Below are positions 38,394 through 47,567 of a stretch of 64,000 nucleotides of DNA, one piece after another. Origin of the DNA: Sediminibacillus halophilus (lineage in GTDB: Bacteria; Bacillota; Bacilli; Bacillales; Amphibacillaceae). Below the pieces are notes generated by a model. That model was not told where the DNA came from. It worked only from the letters and a program-made list of their open reading frames with translations, and ran no database searches. A program made the translations under genes and the position numbers. Position 1 is the stretch's first letter. Each line of letters begins with the position of its first letter. The DNA lies in contig NZ_FNHF01000005.1 of NCBI RefSeq assembly GCF_900103695.1, positions 80,711 through 144,710 of the forward strand, in the 5' to 3' direction.

Positions 38394-38482
38394 ATGTGGA
38401 GACTTTTACATATGATCGGCTTGCCAGCCCAAGGTCTCAAGTCAGGAAACAAGACAACAAGAGAAAGCAAAGGAGAATGATG

Positions 38483-40327
38483 ATGAACACGAAAGTCGGA
38501 AGAAATGACCCTTGCCCTTGCGGCAGTGGCAAAAAATATAAAAAGTGCTGTATGAAAAAGGAGAATGTGGTTCAGCTCCAGGACGTGAAAGAAGAACGTT
38601 TTTACCAGCAGAAATTAAACCTGGTCAACCAGCTAAACGATTTTATTCTGGAACAGGTTCCACCCAATCTTTATCATCCAATGGAGGCTGAATTTAAAAA
38701 ACGGACAGGCTATAAGCTGGGAAAAAATCGACGTGGATTTTTTAATTTCTGGCTTTATTTCTTCCATCGTTATGAAAATGGGCTGCGAGGCATTGAATGG
38801 TTCTTAGCGGAAAATAAACACCGTCTTTCCGATGAAGATAAACAAATGGCAGAACGCTGGGCGAACATGAAACCGCAAATGATCGAGGCAGTCGACGAAA
38901 AGGATACGGAAGTCTTGTTCCGCGACTACTTCAGCGGAAATAAATTGAATGTCCCGAAATCAAAGGAAAACCTGCCGACGTTCTTCCCTTGGAACGGAAC
39001 CCTCGCATTGCTGGAACCTATCGACGGTGCCTATTACTTTAACGGCGTCCGAACACTGGTAAAACCGAAGCAGTTTCAGCATGCGGCAAACCGTGCTAAA
39101 CAGCTAATCAATGAAACAGACAAGGATCCAGAAGATGTATTAGTCGATTACTATCCAGAGATTCTGTCGGCTTTGCTCGAAGATCCAGAAGCCGAGGTGC
39201 ACGGCGAACAGGAAATGGTTACCTATACCTATATGTTCTTGCTGAACGACAAAGAAGAGGCGGAAAGAATCCTATCTAACGATAGGGATTTCGGCATCGA
39301 TCAATGGGAGGAAAAGCATAAAAAACTGACATGGCAAAGCAATGTCCAAGTATTTTCTGACAGCGAGATAAACGGAAAAGTCCGTTTGTCTGAAGTGAAT
39401 GCTACCTTAATGATTGAAAACAAATCGTTAACCTTCACGACCAATGATTTGTCAACAGCTGAACAATTCCTACACAAAGTAGAAAATTCGGAGGGTGCCA
39501 TCACCTTAGTGGAAAATTTCGAACAGCGTTTCAAGCTGCCTGTGAAAGCAGATAGTAAGCAATTGGCAATATCTTATGACGAAGGAGTACCAGAATACTT
39601 CACCTTATACGCACACAATGCCATGCACACAAACATCGATAAGCCAATCCCGATGTATCAAAACCAATCACTTCGGCAACTGGTTGTTTCCGGACAAACA
39701 GCGCTCGCCGAAGGATGGCTGAAACAGGCAGAATATGATTTGTATAAAGCAGTTTATGAAAAATACGGTTCCGTCGAGATTTCAGCAGACTTCAATACCG
39801 TCAGAAAGGAACTCGGTCTTTCTTTGTCACCGTTTGTGACCGGAGGAGAAAATCGCCATTCCAGTGTCAGTCCGGTTTCTCCAGAGCCTCGTGAGCAACA
39901 TGTCGTTGCCGAAAACGATGTCCCGATTTATGAAAAGCTGGGCTTTACACCAGAAACGGTAAAAGCATTTTATGTCCGTGACATTATCGCTTTCTACAAA
40001 GAAAAAACCACCGGAAAATCGGAGGGAACAGAAAGAAAATACCGAAACAGCCTGTTTGATATAAGAGAAGCATTGGAAGCTAGCTCCAAGCAAAGCTGGG
40101 AAGATTGTGATTTGGAATTCTGGCGTGACCTGCTATTGGTGGACTTCTTCGATATACATGAACAAACCAGCAAGTCGATGATCAAGGATATCATCACAAC
40201 GGTAAAAGCTCTGACGAAATGGCTGGCCAATGAAGACAAGCTGGCAATCGACAAACAGGTTGCAGCTGCCGCGAAAGACTATCAAAAACAAATGCTCGAA
40301 ATCTATGAAACAGAATACCAGTACTAA
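38483..40327 (+). CDS. SEC-C metal-binding motif protein, 614 residues
   Basis: The N-terminus carries a SEC-C zinc motif (NDPCPCGSGKKYKKCC, residues about 7-22), as found at the tail of SecA and in many standalone proteins. The long middle has no motif that I recognise. The C-terminal 110 residues (GFTPETVKAFYVRDIIAFYKEKTTGKSEGTERKY...KSMIKDIITTVKALTKWL) resemble the helical core-binding (SAM-like) domain of tyrosine recombinases but with no catalytic domain after it. Of three ATGs in a row I took the third (38483), seven bases from AAAGGAG. Confidence 0.75.
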   Translation: MNTKVGRNDPCPCGSGKKYKKCCMKKENVVQLQDVKEERFYQQKLNLVNQLNDFILEQVPPNLYHPMEAEFKKRTGYKLGKNRRGFFNFWLYFFHRYENGLRGIEWFLAENKHRLSDEDKQMAERWANMKPQMIEAVDEKDTEVLFRDYFSGNKLNVPKSKENLPTFFPWNGTLALLEPIDGAYYFNGVRTLVKPKQFQHAANRAKQLINETDKDPEDVLVDYYPEILSALLEDPEAEVHGEQEMVTYTYMFLLNDKEEAERILSNDRDFGIDQWEEKHKKLTWQSNVQVFSDSEINGKVRLSEVNATLMIENKSLTFTTNDLSTAEQFLHKVENSEGAITLVENFEQRFKLPVKADSKQLAISYDEGVPEYFTLYAHNAMHTNIDKPIPMYQNQSLRQLVVSGQTALAEGWLKQAEYDLYKAVYEKYGSVEISADFNTVRKELGLSLSPFVTGGENRHSSVSPVSPEPREQHVVAENDVPIYEKLGFTPETVKAFYVRDIIAFYKEKTTGKSEGTERKYRNSLFDIREALEASSKQSWEDCDLEFWRDLLLVDFFDIHEQTSKSMIKDIITTVKALTKWLANEDKLAIDKQVAAAAKDYQKQMLEIYETEYQY

Positions 40328-40330
40328 TAA

Positions 40331-40361
40331 AAGGGGAAGGGGTAATAAGCCCCTCCCCTCT
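40331..40361 (+). terminator. Terminator of the SEC-C protein gene
   Basis: GGGGAAGGGG/CCCCTCCCC stem with a 7-base loop; T tract modest. Confidence 0.6.
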
Positions 40362-40443
40362 TCAGTGTAAAACAGAAATGTTTCATAGAATGAAGCCTTC
40401 CGTCTTTTTAAATCGTATAGCATGAAAAGGAGGTTTTTTTACA

Positions 40444-40638
40444 TTGTATGAACATAAATTTATAAAAATCGATAGGAATTATAACCAAAAACCGAAAGAG
40501 GATTACCATCGTATTGTTTCCGAGCATGAGAAAGAAGGCTGGGAATTAGTGCAGATTTTCGCCCCCTCCACAAAGAGCTACGGGTTGGCGGCGTATTTCG
40601 AATTAATTTTAAAACGAAAACTACAGGAAAGCGACTAA
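40444..40638 (+). CDS. DUF4177 domain protein, 64 residues
   Basis: YEHKFIKIDRNYNQKPKEDYHRIVSEHEKEGWELVQIFAPSTKSYGLAAYFELILKR is the typical DUF4177 pattern (YEYKxV ... GWELVxV ... ELIFKR). TTG start; AAGGAGG ten bases before. The ATG one base out of frame leads to a stop after five codons. Function of the family is unknown. Confidence 0.82.
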   Translation: MYEHKFIKIDRNYNQKPKEDYHRIVSEHEKEGWELVQIFAPSTKSYGLAAYFELILKRKLQESD

Positions 40639-40653
40639 AGCAGTTCCTATCGC

Positions 40654-40686
40654 AAAAGAGCCTATCCCTGTAAGGATAGGCTCTTT
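40654..40686. terminator. Bidirectional terminator between DUF4177 gene and siderophore-binding protein gene
   Basis: AAAGAGCCTATCC/GGATAGGCTCTTT with a 6-base loop; serves two convergent genes. Confidence 0.85.
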
Positions 40687-40710
40687 CAACTACTCTATTT
40701 CTAATTGTGG

Positions 40711-41694
40711 TTATTCTGTCAAACTCTCTACCGCATCATCAATCATTTGTTGATTGGCAACCGGCCCGGTGTACAACCAGCTGGACTCTGGACCATACTC
40801 ATAGATGTTGCCATTTTTGACGGCAGGAATGTTCTGCCAGATGTCATCCTGCAGCGCTTCAGCGCCTTCCCCGTCACTATTGATAAGGAAGATGTGATCA
40901 GCGTCCAGCTCCGCCAATTTTTCCAGTGAGATTTCTGACCAGTTGGCTTCAGAGCTTTCAGAGATTTCTTTCACGACATTCGGGAGTGTCAGCCCAAGAT
41001 CATTGTATAGGACGTCGCCGCTGGAAAGATTATCGCCGACAATATAGAAGGTACCGCCCACCAGCCAGATAGCGGCTACGGATTCATCGCCGATCGCATT
41101 GTGGATTTCTTCGCCGGCCTCATCCGCTTTTTGTTCATAATCGTCCAAAATTTGTTGTACATCATCTTCCCTGCCGAAGATTTCCCCAATTTGCTTGAAC
41201 TCTTCGCGCCAGTCATTGTTTTGTTCGGTTCCAACGACATAGGTCGGGGCAATGCTGCTGTATTGCTCATATTTGTTGCCTTCGACCATTTCAGCGGAAT
41301 CCATGATGATCAAATCAGGGTCATGGCTTGCTACAGTTTCATATGGAAGATCGTGCGGGATGGTGGGAACATCTCCCAGCGAGTCTTGCAAGTAATCCTG
41401 GATGCTTGCGCCATTCTTAACCGACCACTGTGCAACAGGTGTAATATCCAATGCCACCAGGTAATCTTCCAGATAAGAAGCAATGACACGTTCCGGATTC
41501 GCCGGAATGGCCACTTCATTTCCCATCGCATCGGTCAACGTCCGTTCACCGGTTTCGTTTTCCGTTTCGGTTTGGTTGTTCTCCTTATCGCTTTCAGAGG
41601 CGTTGTCACTCTCCTGATTATTTCCACACGCAGATAAAACAAAGAAACATACTAACAAACTAGTAATTATGTAAAGAAAGCTTTTCTTTTTCAT
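40711..41694 (-). CDS. Fe3+-siderophore-binding lipoprotein (YfiY-like)
   Basis: 327-residue solute-binding protein. Signal peptide with lipobox LSAC (C23), then an acidic Asn/Glu/Ser linker and a type III (FecB/FhuD-like) binding fold. The fold starts RTLTDAMGNEVAIPANPERVIASYLEDYLVALDITPV. Resembles B. subtilis YfiY (schizokinen/arthrobactin uptake), whose permeases YfiZ-YfhA match the divergent pair. ATG preceded by AGGAGG. A Fur box lies 40 bases upstream. Confidence 0.88.
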   Translation of the reverse strand: MKKKSFLYIITSLLVCFFVLSACGNNQESDNASESDKENNQTETENETGERTLTDAMGNEVAIPANPERVIASYLEDYLVALDITPVAQWSVKNGASIQDYLQDSLGDVPTIPHDLPYETVASHDPDLIIMDSAEMVEGNKYEQYSSIAPTYVVGTEQNNDWREEFKQIGEIFGREDDVQQILDDYEQKADEAGEEIHNAIGDESVAAIWLVGGTFYIVGDNLSSGDVLYNDLGLTLPNVVKEISESSEANWSEISLEKLAELDADHIFLINSDGEGAEALQDDIWQNIPAVKNGNIYEYGPESSWLYTGPVANQQMIDDAVESLTE

Positions 41695-41732
41695 GTCTTT
41701 ATCCTCCTGATTATCTAATTGGCATCTTAAAT

Positions 41733-41751
41733 GATAACAATTCTCATTATC
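41733..41751. promoter_or_regulatory. Fur box, siderophore-binding protein side
   Basis: GATAACAATTCTCATTATC matches 15 of 19 positions of the canonical Fur box GATAATGATAATCATTATC. Confidence 0.8.
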
Positions 41752-41790
41752 AATGACAAGCTTTATTTTATATTGTCAGTATATTATAAT

Positions 41791-41809
41791 GATAGGTATT
41801 CTCACTATC
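41791..41809. promoter_or_regulatory. Fur box overlapping the permease promoter
   Basis: GATAGGTATTCTCACTATC, 13 of 19 to consensus, directly after a TATAAT (41785-41790), about 25 bases before the first permease gene. Confidence 0.65.
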
Positions 41810-41833
41810 GATTATTCATGAGGAGTATTACAT

Positions 41834-42859
41834 ATGGCAAACAATACAGCTGCAGACAAAGGATCCCGCCCTCTCCTTGCTACTGTAATTTTAATAGGCG
41901 GCCTGGCAGTTCTACTGTTGACGATGGGACTGTCTATTTTATATGGAGCTGCAGACGTGAAATATACAACGATTTGGCAAAGCATCTATCAATTCGATGC
42001 TTCCTCCACTTCGCATCAAATCATCCGGAATTTGCGGATTCCAAGGGCGCTTGCAGCCGCTTTAATCGGAGCTGCTCTGGCAATGTCCGGAGCGATCATG
42101 CAGGGGATGACCCGCAATCCACTTGCTTCTCCCTCGATAATGGGCGTGACTTCTGGTGCAGCATTCATGATGGCGGTCGCATTGGTTCTCACACCCGGAG
42201 CTTCCAATATCGCCATGATGTTGTGGGCTTTCGCAGGCGCAGGATTGGGTACTGGAATCGTTTTTGCCGTCGGTTCGATTTCCAAAACCGGACTTACACC
42301 GGTCAAATTGGCATTGGCAGGTACTGCGGTAACTGCAATGCTTAATTCGCTCTCATCAGGTATCTCGATTCATTTCAATATCGCCAAAGATATGAGTTTC
42401 TGGTATGCAGGGGGTGTATCCAGTGTCCAATGGGTGCATGTGAAATTGCTTGTACCCGTGGTCGTCATCGGGATTATTCTGGCTCTGCTGCTCTCCCATT
42501 CGATTACCGTAATGAATTTAGGCGAGGATGTGGCCAGAGGGCTCGGCCAACGGACTGGTTTGATTAAATTTGCAGGTACGATCGTCGTGCTGCTGCTTAC
42601 CGGCGTGGCCGTATCGGTCGCAGGGACTATCGGTTTCATCGGTTTGGTGATTCCACATATCACTCGTTTCCTGGTAGGGATCAATTACCGCTGGATCATT
42701 CCCTGTTCGGCGATTTTGGGTGCAATCCTGCTGGTAGCTGCCGATACCATATCGCGGATGATCAATCCGCCTTTCGAAACACCGGTCGGAACGGTAACTG
42801 CCCTGATTGGTGTTCCCTTCTTTCTTTATTTAGCGCGCCGTGAAGGGAGATCGTTATAA
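41834..42859 (+). CDS. FecCD-family siderophore permease (YfiZ-like)
   Basis: 341 residues, about ten membrane helices. FecCD signatures: LRIPRALAAALIGAALAMSGAIMQGMTRNPLASPSIMGVTSGA and GTIGFIGLVIPHITRFLVG. Works with the divergently encoded binding protein and the next permease. ATG with GAGGAG upstream. A partner ATPase is not in the window; B. subtilis uses YusV for this role. Confidence 0.92.
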   Translation: MANNTAADKGSRPLLATVILIGGLAVLLLTMGLSILYGAADVKYTTIWQSIYQFDASSTSHQIIRNLRIPRALAAALIGAALAMSGAIMQGMTRNPLASPSIMGVTSGAAFMMAVALVLTPGASNIAMMLWAFAGAGLGTGIVFAVGSISKTGLTPVKLALAGTAVTAMLNSLSSGISIHFNIAKDMSFWYAGGVSSVQWVHVKLLVPVVVIGIILALLLSHSITVMNLGEDVARGLGQRTGLIKFAGTIVVLLLTGVAVSVAGTIGFIGLVIPHITRFLVGINYRWIIPCSAILGAILLVAADTISRMINPPFETPVGTVTALIGVPFFLYLARREGRSL

Positions 42860-43869
42860 TGAATAAGCAATCACAGAAAAAAACGTGGCTAATCGGCCTG
42901 ATTTTATTCCTGGCTATTATTGCGACGCTGGTACTGAGTCTTAATCTCGGCGTTATCCGGATTTCCCCGCTGGAGATTTTTCAGGCAGTGACCGGGAACG
43001 GTGATGCCCAGAACGAAATGGTATTGTTTCAATTTCGTCTGCCGCGGATGACCATCGCCTTACTGATTGGAGCTGGAATGGCCATCTCCGGCGCTCTGCT
43101 GCAAAGTGTGACCCGCAATGAATTGGCGGATCCCGGAATCATTGGAATTAATGCAGGGGCAGGGTTTGCCGTTGTCTTGTACATCTTCCTGTTTGAAGGA
43201 AACGCTGTTGTCTCCAGCTCATTATCGATTTACATGATGCCCTTATCAGCATTAATCGGAGCGGTAATCGCAGCGGTGTTGATTTATGCGATTTCCTGGA
43301 AAAATGGTGTATCGCCAATCCGGCTCGTATTGGTCGGAATTGGAATCAACAGTGCGTTCGCCGCGCTTATTATCATCTTTCAATTGAAAATGAATCCGGA
43401 CGATTTTACCCGGGCAACGGTCTGGCTATCCGGCAATATTTCCGGAACCGACTGGAGCTACGTCCTTGCGTTATTGCCGTGGATCCTTGTCTTTATCCCA
43501 CTGGCGATTTATAAAGGAAAATCGTTAAACACCCTTTATCTGGGAGAAGACGTTGCCCAGGGACTCGGAACAAAAGTGGAGCGGGAACGCATGACTGTCC
43601 TGTTCATTGCAGTCGCCTTAGCTGGTGCCAGCGTGGCAGTCGGCGGCGGGATTGCCTTTCTCGGACTCGTCGTTCCGCATTTGTCAAAAAAGCTAGTCGG
43701 ACCGACCCATGAACGATTCTTGCCGATATCCGCTTTAATGGGAGCTTTGCTGTTAATCGTGGCTGATACAATCGGACGAAACATCCTTGCACCATCGGAG
43801 ATACCGGTCGGCCTCATCGTATCCGTTATCGGTGGCGGTTACTTTATCTATTTGTTGATGAAAACATAA
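42859..43869 (+). CDS. FecCD-family siderophore permease (YfhA-like)
   Basis: 336 residues. FecCD signatures: FRLPRMTIALLIGAGMAISGALLQSVTRNELADPGIIGINAGAG and GGIAFLGLVVPHLSKKLVG. Start ATG overlaps the stop of the previous gene by one base (TAATG), so it is translationally coupled and forms a heterodimer channel with it. Confidence 0.92.
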   Translation: MNKQSQKKTWLIGLILFLAIIATLVLSLNLGVIRISPLEIFQAVTGNGDAQNEMVLFQFRLPRMTIALLIGAGMAISGALLQSVTRNELADPGIIGINAGAGFAVVLYIFLFEGNAVVSSSLSIYMMPLSALIGAVIAAVLIYAISWKNGVSPIRLVLVGIGINSAFAALIIIFQLKMNPDDFTRATVWLSGNISGTDWSYVLALLPWILVFIPLAIYKGKSLNTLYLGEDVAQGLGTKVERERMTVLFIAVALAGASVAVGGGIAFLGLVVPHLSKKLVGPTHERFLPISALMGALLLIVADTIGRNILAPSEIPVGLIVSVIGGGYFIYLLMKT

Positions 43870-43911
43870 TGACAGCTGCGTAGCTGAAAAAAATACAGTG
43901 ACCAAAGCAAA

Positions 43912-43958
43912 GACCGAGCATGATTCGAAATGCTAAGCATCCGAATTCGCTCGGTTTT
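43912..43958 (+). terminator. Terminator of the permease operon
   Basis: ACCGAGC ... GCTCGGT with an inner ATTCG/CGAAT pairing, then TTTTT. Confidence 0.8.
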
Positions 43959-44100
43959 TGTATGGGAATCCACCAACATTATGGAATTTCTTCTCTATGG
44001 AGACAGTGGTGGTACTGTTCTCCTCTCTTCGATTCCAATTCGGGAAAAATTGTCCGAATTATGTTAATCTTATAAATTGATAAGGAAAGGAGCGAATATA

Positions 44101-44946
44101 ATGAGCAATCAAATACCAGAAGTGAAGCTTCACGATGGACTGAACCTGCCAGTCATCGGTTTGGGAACCTATACCCTGAACGGAGACGAAGGGGCGACTG
44201 CGATTCAGCGTGCCATCGATGAAAACGGCTATCGGCTAATCGACTCCGCTTACAATTATGAGAACGAGGGTACCGTTGGTGAGGCAGTGAAGCGCATTTC
44301 TGTTCCCAGAGAAGAGCTCCGCATCACTTCCAAACTGCCTGGCCGCTATCAAACCTATGACAAAGCAACCAAAACCATTCAGGAATCCTTGTATCGCGCC
44401 CATCTTGATTACTATGATCTTTATCTCATTCATTGGCCAAACCCGAAGAAAGATCATTATGTAGAAGCATGGCAAGCCTTGATTGATGCAAAGAAACAGG
44501 GGCTGATCCGCTCGATTGGCGTATGCAATTTCCTTCCCGACCATTTAGAGCGGCTTGAAAAAGAAACAGGAGAAAAGCCAAGCATCAACCAAGTCGAACT
44601 ACATCCTTACTTTAACCAAGAGCACCAAAGAAAGTGGCATGAAGAAAACGGTATCCAGACAGAATCATGGAGTCCATTGGGACATGGCAACGACATCCTG
44701 CAACAACGTACGATTCAGCAAATCGCCGATCGCCACCAAAAATCTGCGGCCCAGGTCGTGTTACGCTGGCACTATCAAGTAGGTTCGATTGCCATTCCGA
44801 AATCCTCGAATCCGGACAGGCAGCTGGAAAACATCTCTATCTTTGATTTTTCGCTCGATAATGCAGAAATAAACAGCATTTCCGCAATGACAAAACCGAA
44901 CGGACGTATTAACGACCAGGATCCTGCCATTTACGAAGAGTTTTAA
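44101..44946 (+). CDS. Aldo/keto reductase
   Basis: 281 residues, AKR fold with the tetrad visible: D in RLIDSAYNYENE, Y in the same block, K in RITSKLPGRY, H in YLIHWPNP. GVCNFLPDHLERL, NQVELHPYFNQ and AIPKSSNPDRQLEN are the family signatures. NADPH-dependent reduction of aldehydes or ketones (2,5-diketogluconate/glyoxal reductase-like). ATG at 44101 with AAAGGAG upstream. Monocistronic. Confidence 0.93.
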   Translation: MSNQIPEVKLHDGLNLPVIGLGTYTLNGDEGATAIQRAIDENGYRLIDSAYNYENEGTVGEAVKRISVPREELRITSKLPGRYQTYDKATKTIQESLYRAHLDYYDLYLIHWPNPKKDHYVEAWQALIDAKKQGLIRSIGVCNFLPDHLERLEKETGEKPSINQVELHPYFNQEHQRKWHEENGIQTESWSPLGHGNDILQQRTIQQIADRHQKSAAQVVLRWHYQVGSIAIPKSSNPDRQLENISIFDFSLDNAEINSISAMTKPNGRINDQDPAIYEEF

Positions 44947-44960
44947 AATTAAATATATAA

Positions 44961-45000
44961 AAAGAGTGTTGACCCAAAAAACGGGACTAACACTCTTTTC
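44961..45000. terminator. Bidirectional terminator between aldo/keto reductase and MATE genes
   Basis: AAAGAGTGTT ... AACACTCTTT with inner CCC/GGG pairing and T runs on both sides. Confidence 0.85.
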
Positions 45001-45011
45001 TTTATACATAC

Positions 45012-46370
45012 TTACACTAGCGTTTTCTGCTTTTCCGAAAAGGAATGCTGAAAGAGACTTTTCCTGGCAAATATGAAAAGCAACACAGCTACCATTAACT
45101 CTGATAAAGGCAAGGCCAGCCAAACTCCCGCTATCCCCAAAAATTCAGGTAACATCACCAGTAGAGCAATAAGAAAGACAAAGCTCCGTAACAAGATAAC
45201 CAGGGAGGAATAACCTACTTGCCCGACAGATTGAAAATAAGTCATGTAGACGAAGTTGAATCCAAGAAATAAGTAACCAATAAAAAACAGTCTTATCCCT
45301 TGAATAGCAAGCTGTTTCACTTCTTCCGAATCCACTCCAAACACCGAAACAAGCAAAGGGGCTGCGAGAAAACCAGTAAGTAATAAAATAACCCCCAGCA
45401 CGAATGCTGTCCTTTCACCAAGCTTCACACTGCTTACAATCCTTTCCCTTTGATCAGCTCCATTGTAGTAACTGATCATTGGCTGCAAAGCGGATTCGAT
45501 CCCAAAAAAAGATAAAAACATAAAACCATGCAGATAGTTGACCACCGAAAAAGCAGCAACCCCCTCTGTTCCCAGCAAGCTGACCACTGCAAGATTGTAA
45601 CCGGCCGTAAAAACAAGCATTCCAGCCTCAGCAAGAAAGCTTGGGAATCCAAGTGAAAATATACTGCCCATCATACTCCATGACCAGCCAAATTCCCCAT
45701 AACGCAAATGGGTACGTGATTTACGAAAGTGAAATAGCAGGATCAAAACCCCTACTCCCTCAGCTATAACAGTCGCTACGGCAGCACCTTTCACTCCAAG
45801 TCCCAAAGTAAAAATCATGAAGTAATTTAATACAATATTAACGATAGCAGTTGTGCCCAGGGCCACCATGGAAAGCCGGGGGCTGCCATCATTTCTCACA
45901 AAAACACTCAGCACCTGCTGTAAAGCCATCAGCCAGCCGAATAGAAACAAAACCGATAGATAATCCATTACGAAAGGGAGCGTATCTGCATTGGCTCCCA
46001 ACCACTTAGAAATGACTTCCACATTTACTCTTCCAACGATCCCTGCGACAATAACCAAAATGGTTATACTTGTGACAGCTAACGAAAAAACTCCTTTTGC
46101 CTTCTTCTGGTTCCCTTTTCCCATTAAAGAGGAATAAAGAGTTCCCCCTCCTATGCCAATCCACAACGCAAGCGAGATAAATAGTGAAAATACCGGTACA
46201 GATAAGTTGACGCTTGCAAGCCCCACTTCTCCAACACCGTTTCCGACAAATATACCGTCAACCAGGATGTTGACAGACATTAGCACGAGTCCGAATAAGG
46301 AAGGAAAGAAAAAGGTGAAAAACACCTTCTTTACAGATTTATTCAATAATTGATTGTGTAGCTGTTCCAA
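45012..46370 (-). CDS. MATE-family multidrug efflux protein
   Basis: 452 residues, about 12 membrane helices. MATE/MepA-like signatures: FFPSLFGLVLMSVNILVDGIFVGNGVGEVGLASVNLSVPVF in the first half and VVNYLHGFMFLSFFGIESALQPMISYYNGA in the second. Exports drugs or metabolites using an ion gradient. TTG start with GGAGG eight bases before. Transcribed from its own MerR-type promoter inside the end of the upstream regulator gene. Confidence 0.93.
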   Translation of the reverse strand: MEQLHNQLLNKSVKKVFFTFFFPSLFGLVLMSVNILVDGIFVGNGVGEVGLASVNLSVPVFSLFISLALWIGIGGGTLYSSLMGKGNQKKAKGVFSLAVTSITILVIVAGIVGRVNVEVISKWLGANADTLPFVMDYLSVLFLFGWLMALQQVLSVFVRNDGSPRLSMVALGTTAIVNIVLNYFMIFTLGLGVKGAAVATVIAEGVGVLILLFHFRKSRTHLRYGEFGWSWSMMGSIFSLGFPSFLAEAGMLVFTAGYNLAVVSLLGTEGVAAFSVVNYLHGFMFLSFFGIESALQPMISYYNGADQRERIVSSVKLGERTAFVLGVILLLTGFLAAPLLVSVFGVDSEEVKQLAIQGIRLFFIGYLFLGFNFVYMTYFQSVGQVGYSSLVILLRSFVFLIALLVMLPEFLGIAGVWLALPLSELMVAVLLFIFARKSLFQHSFSEKQKTLV

Positions 46371-46404
46371 GCAACGTTCCTCCTATTTTTTTCGTATAGA
46401 AGGA

Positions 46405-46435
46405 ATTGTAAACCTTCAAGTCACTTGAAGGTCAA
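46405..46435 (-). promoter_or_regulatory. MerR-type promoter and operator of the MATE gene
   Basis: Minus strand TTGACC (46435-46430), a 19-base spacer, TACAAT (46410-46405). The perfect dyad ACCTTCAAGT-C-ACTTGAAGGT (46412-46432) fills the spacer. A 19-base spacer with a central dyad is the hallmark of MerR-activated promoters. It overlaps the stop codon of the MerR gene. Confidence 0.9.
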
Positions 46436-47268
46436 CATTTTTTCACCGGTAATTCGATTAACGTAACATAGTCGTCGGGATTCATGATGACGGACTCATC
46501 CAGCAATGCAATTTCTATTGGCGAGCCGTTTACTTGATACCCATCTTCTTTTATTTTGTTTAAAACAAATTCATATCCTTCTTTAATGGATTCATAAGAG
46601 CCCCAATATGGATAACAAGCATAATATCCCTCGGTGAGAAGTCCGGTCTTCTCCCCTTCTTTCTCATCGGAAACTAACTCGAACACAGCGTGATACTTGA
46701 CGGGACCCTCCTTCTTGAGACTCTCCTTATCGACCACCGCTCCCAAGTCCCCTGAAAAGAAACCATCATATTCAAGTGTACTACTGGCTGATAATTCTAG
46801 ATCCTTCAGATATAATTCCTCATCCACCTCTAATAAGTCAATTGGTTTATCATTGTACAAATACGATATTGTCCTTTTGGGTATATAACGATAGGTAAGT
46901 TGGCGCTCCGAATAAAGGTCCAGACCTTCCTCGATCAAGGTTATTTTATTTTCGATTTTGTTTGAAATTCTTTCTAACCGTCTAGCCTCCTGTTGGACTT
47001 CCTCATACTTTCTTTTAAGGATTTCCAACGTATTTTCCGGTGTACGCATGTCTAAGTGCTGCTTAATGTCCTTAAGAGAAAAACCGTTTTTTCTCAAAAA
47101 GATAATGGTATCGAGTACAACAAACTGATTGATTGTATAATATCGATATTGCGTTTCTGGATCCGTATAGTTGGGTTGAAAGAGCCCGATTTGATCATAA
47201 TATCGCAGTGTAGACGGCTTTAATTTAAACAATCGGGCCACATCACCGATACTTATTTGTTTCTGCAA
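46432..47268 (-). CDS. MerR-family multidrug-sensing regulator (BmrR/BltR-like)
   Basis: 278 residues. N-terminal MerR DNA-binding domain (ISIGDVARLFKLKPSTLRYYDQIGLFQP...YRYYTINQFVVLDTIIFLRKNGFSLKDIKQHL), a coiled-coil dimer helix (about 80-115) and a GyrI-like ligand-binding domain (about 125-278). It should activate the MATE gene through the 19-base-spacer promoter at its own 3' end when a drug binds. TTG start preceded by AGGTGG. Confidence 0.92.
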   Translation of the reverse strand: MQKQISIGDVARLFKLKPSTLRYYDQIGLFQPNYTDPETQYRYYTINQFVVLDTIIFLRKNGFSLKDIKQHLDMRTPENTLEILKRKYEEVQQEARRLERISNKIENKITLIEEGLDLYSERQLTYRYIPKRTISYLYNDKPIDLLEVDEELYLKDLELSASSTLEYDGFFSGDLGAVVDKESLKKEGPVKYHAVFELVSDEKEGEKTGLLTEGYYACYPYWGSYESIKEGYEFVLNKIKEDGYQVNGSPIEIALLDESVIMNPDDYVTLIELPVKKC

Positions 47269-47428
47269 TTCCTTTCCACCTGCTCTTCTTAAAAAATTTA
47301 CTTCTCGCTTTTAACTTACTCATTTTCTCTCCTCAATCTAGTTCACAAAAAAGAGTTGGTCAATAGAAAGCTCCATGAAACCAACATCCTAACGTCATAC
47401 CTTCATTAGTTAACGAAATGATATTGAG

Positions 47429-47457
47429 TTACTTTCCTGCCTGTGATAGTATATAAT
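47429..47457 (+). promoter_or_regulatory. Promoter of the ferredoxin/flavodoxin reductase gene
   Basis: TTACTT (47429-47434), 17 bases, TATAAT (47452-47457), directly followed by a Fur box. Confidence 0.65.
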
Positions 47458-47458
47458 T

Positions 47459-47477
47459 GATATTGAAAATCATTATC
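47459..47477. promoter_or_regulatory. Fur box of the reductase gene
   Basis: GATATTGAAAATCATTATC, 17 of 19 to consensus, starting just after the -10. Confidence 0.88.
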
Positions 47478-47567
47478 AATTAAACAATGATTCATTACAT
47501 ACAGCTTGAGAAGCCGCTACTTACTATCCCACCGTTACCAATCTTTTCAACCAAGGAGGAGAAAAAA

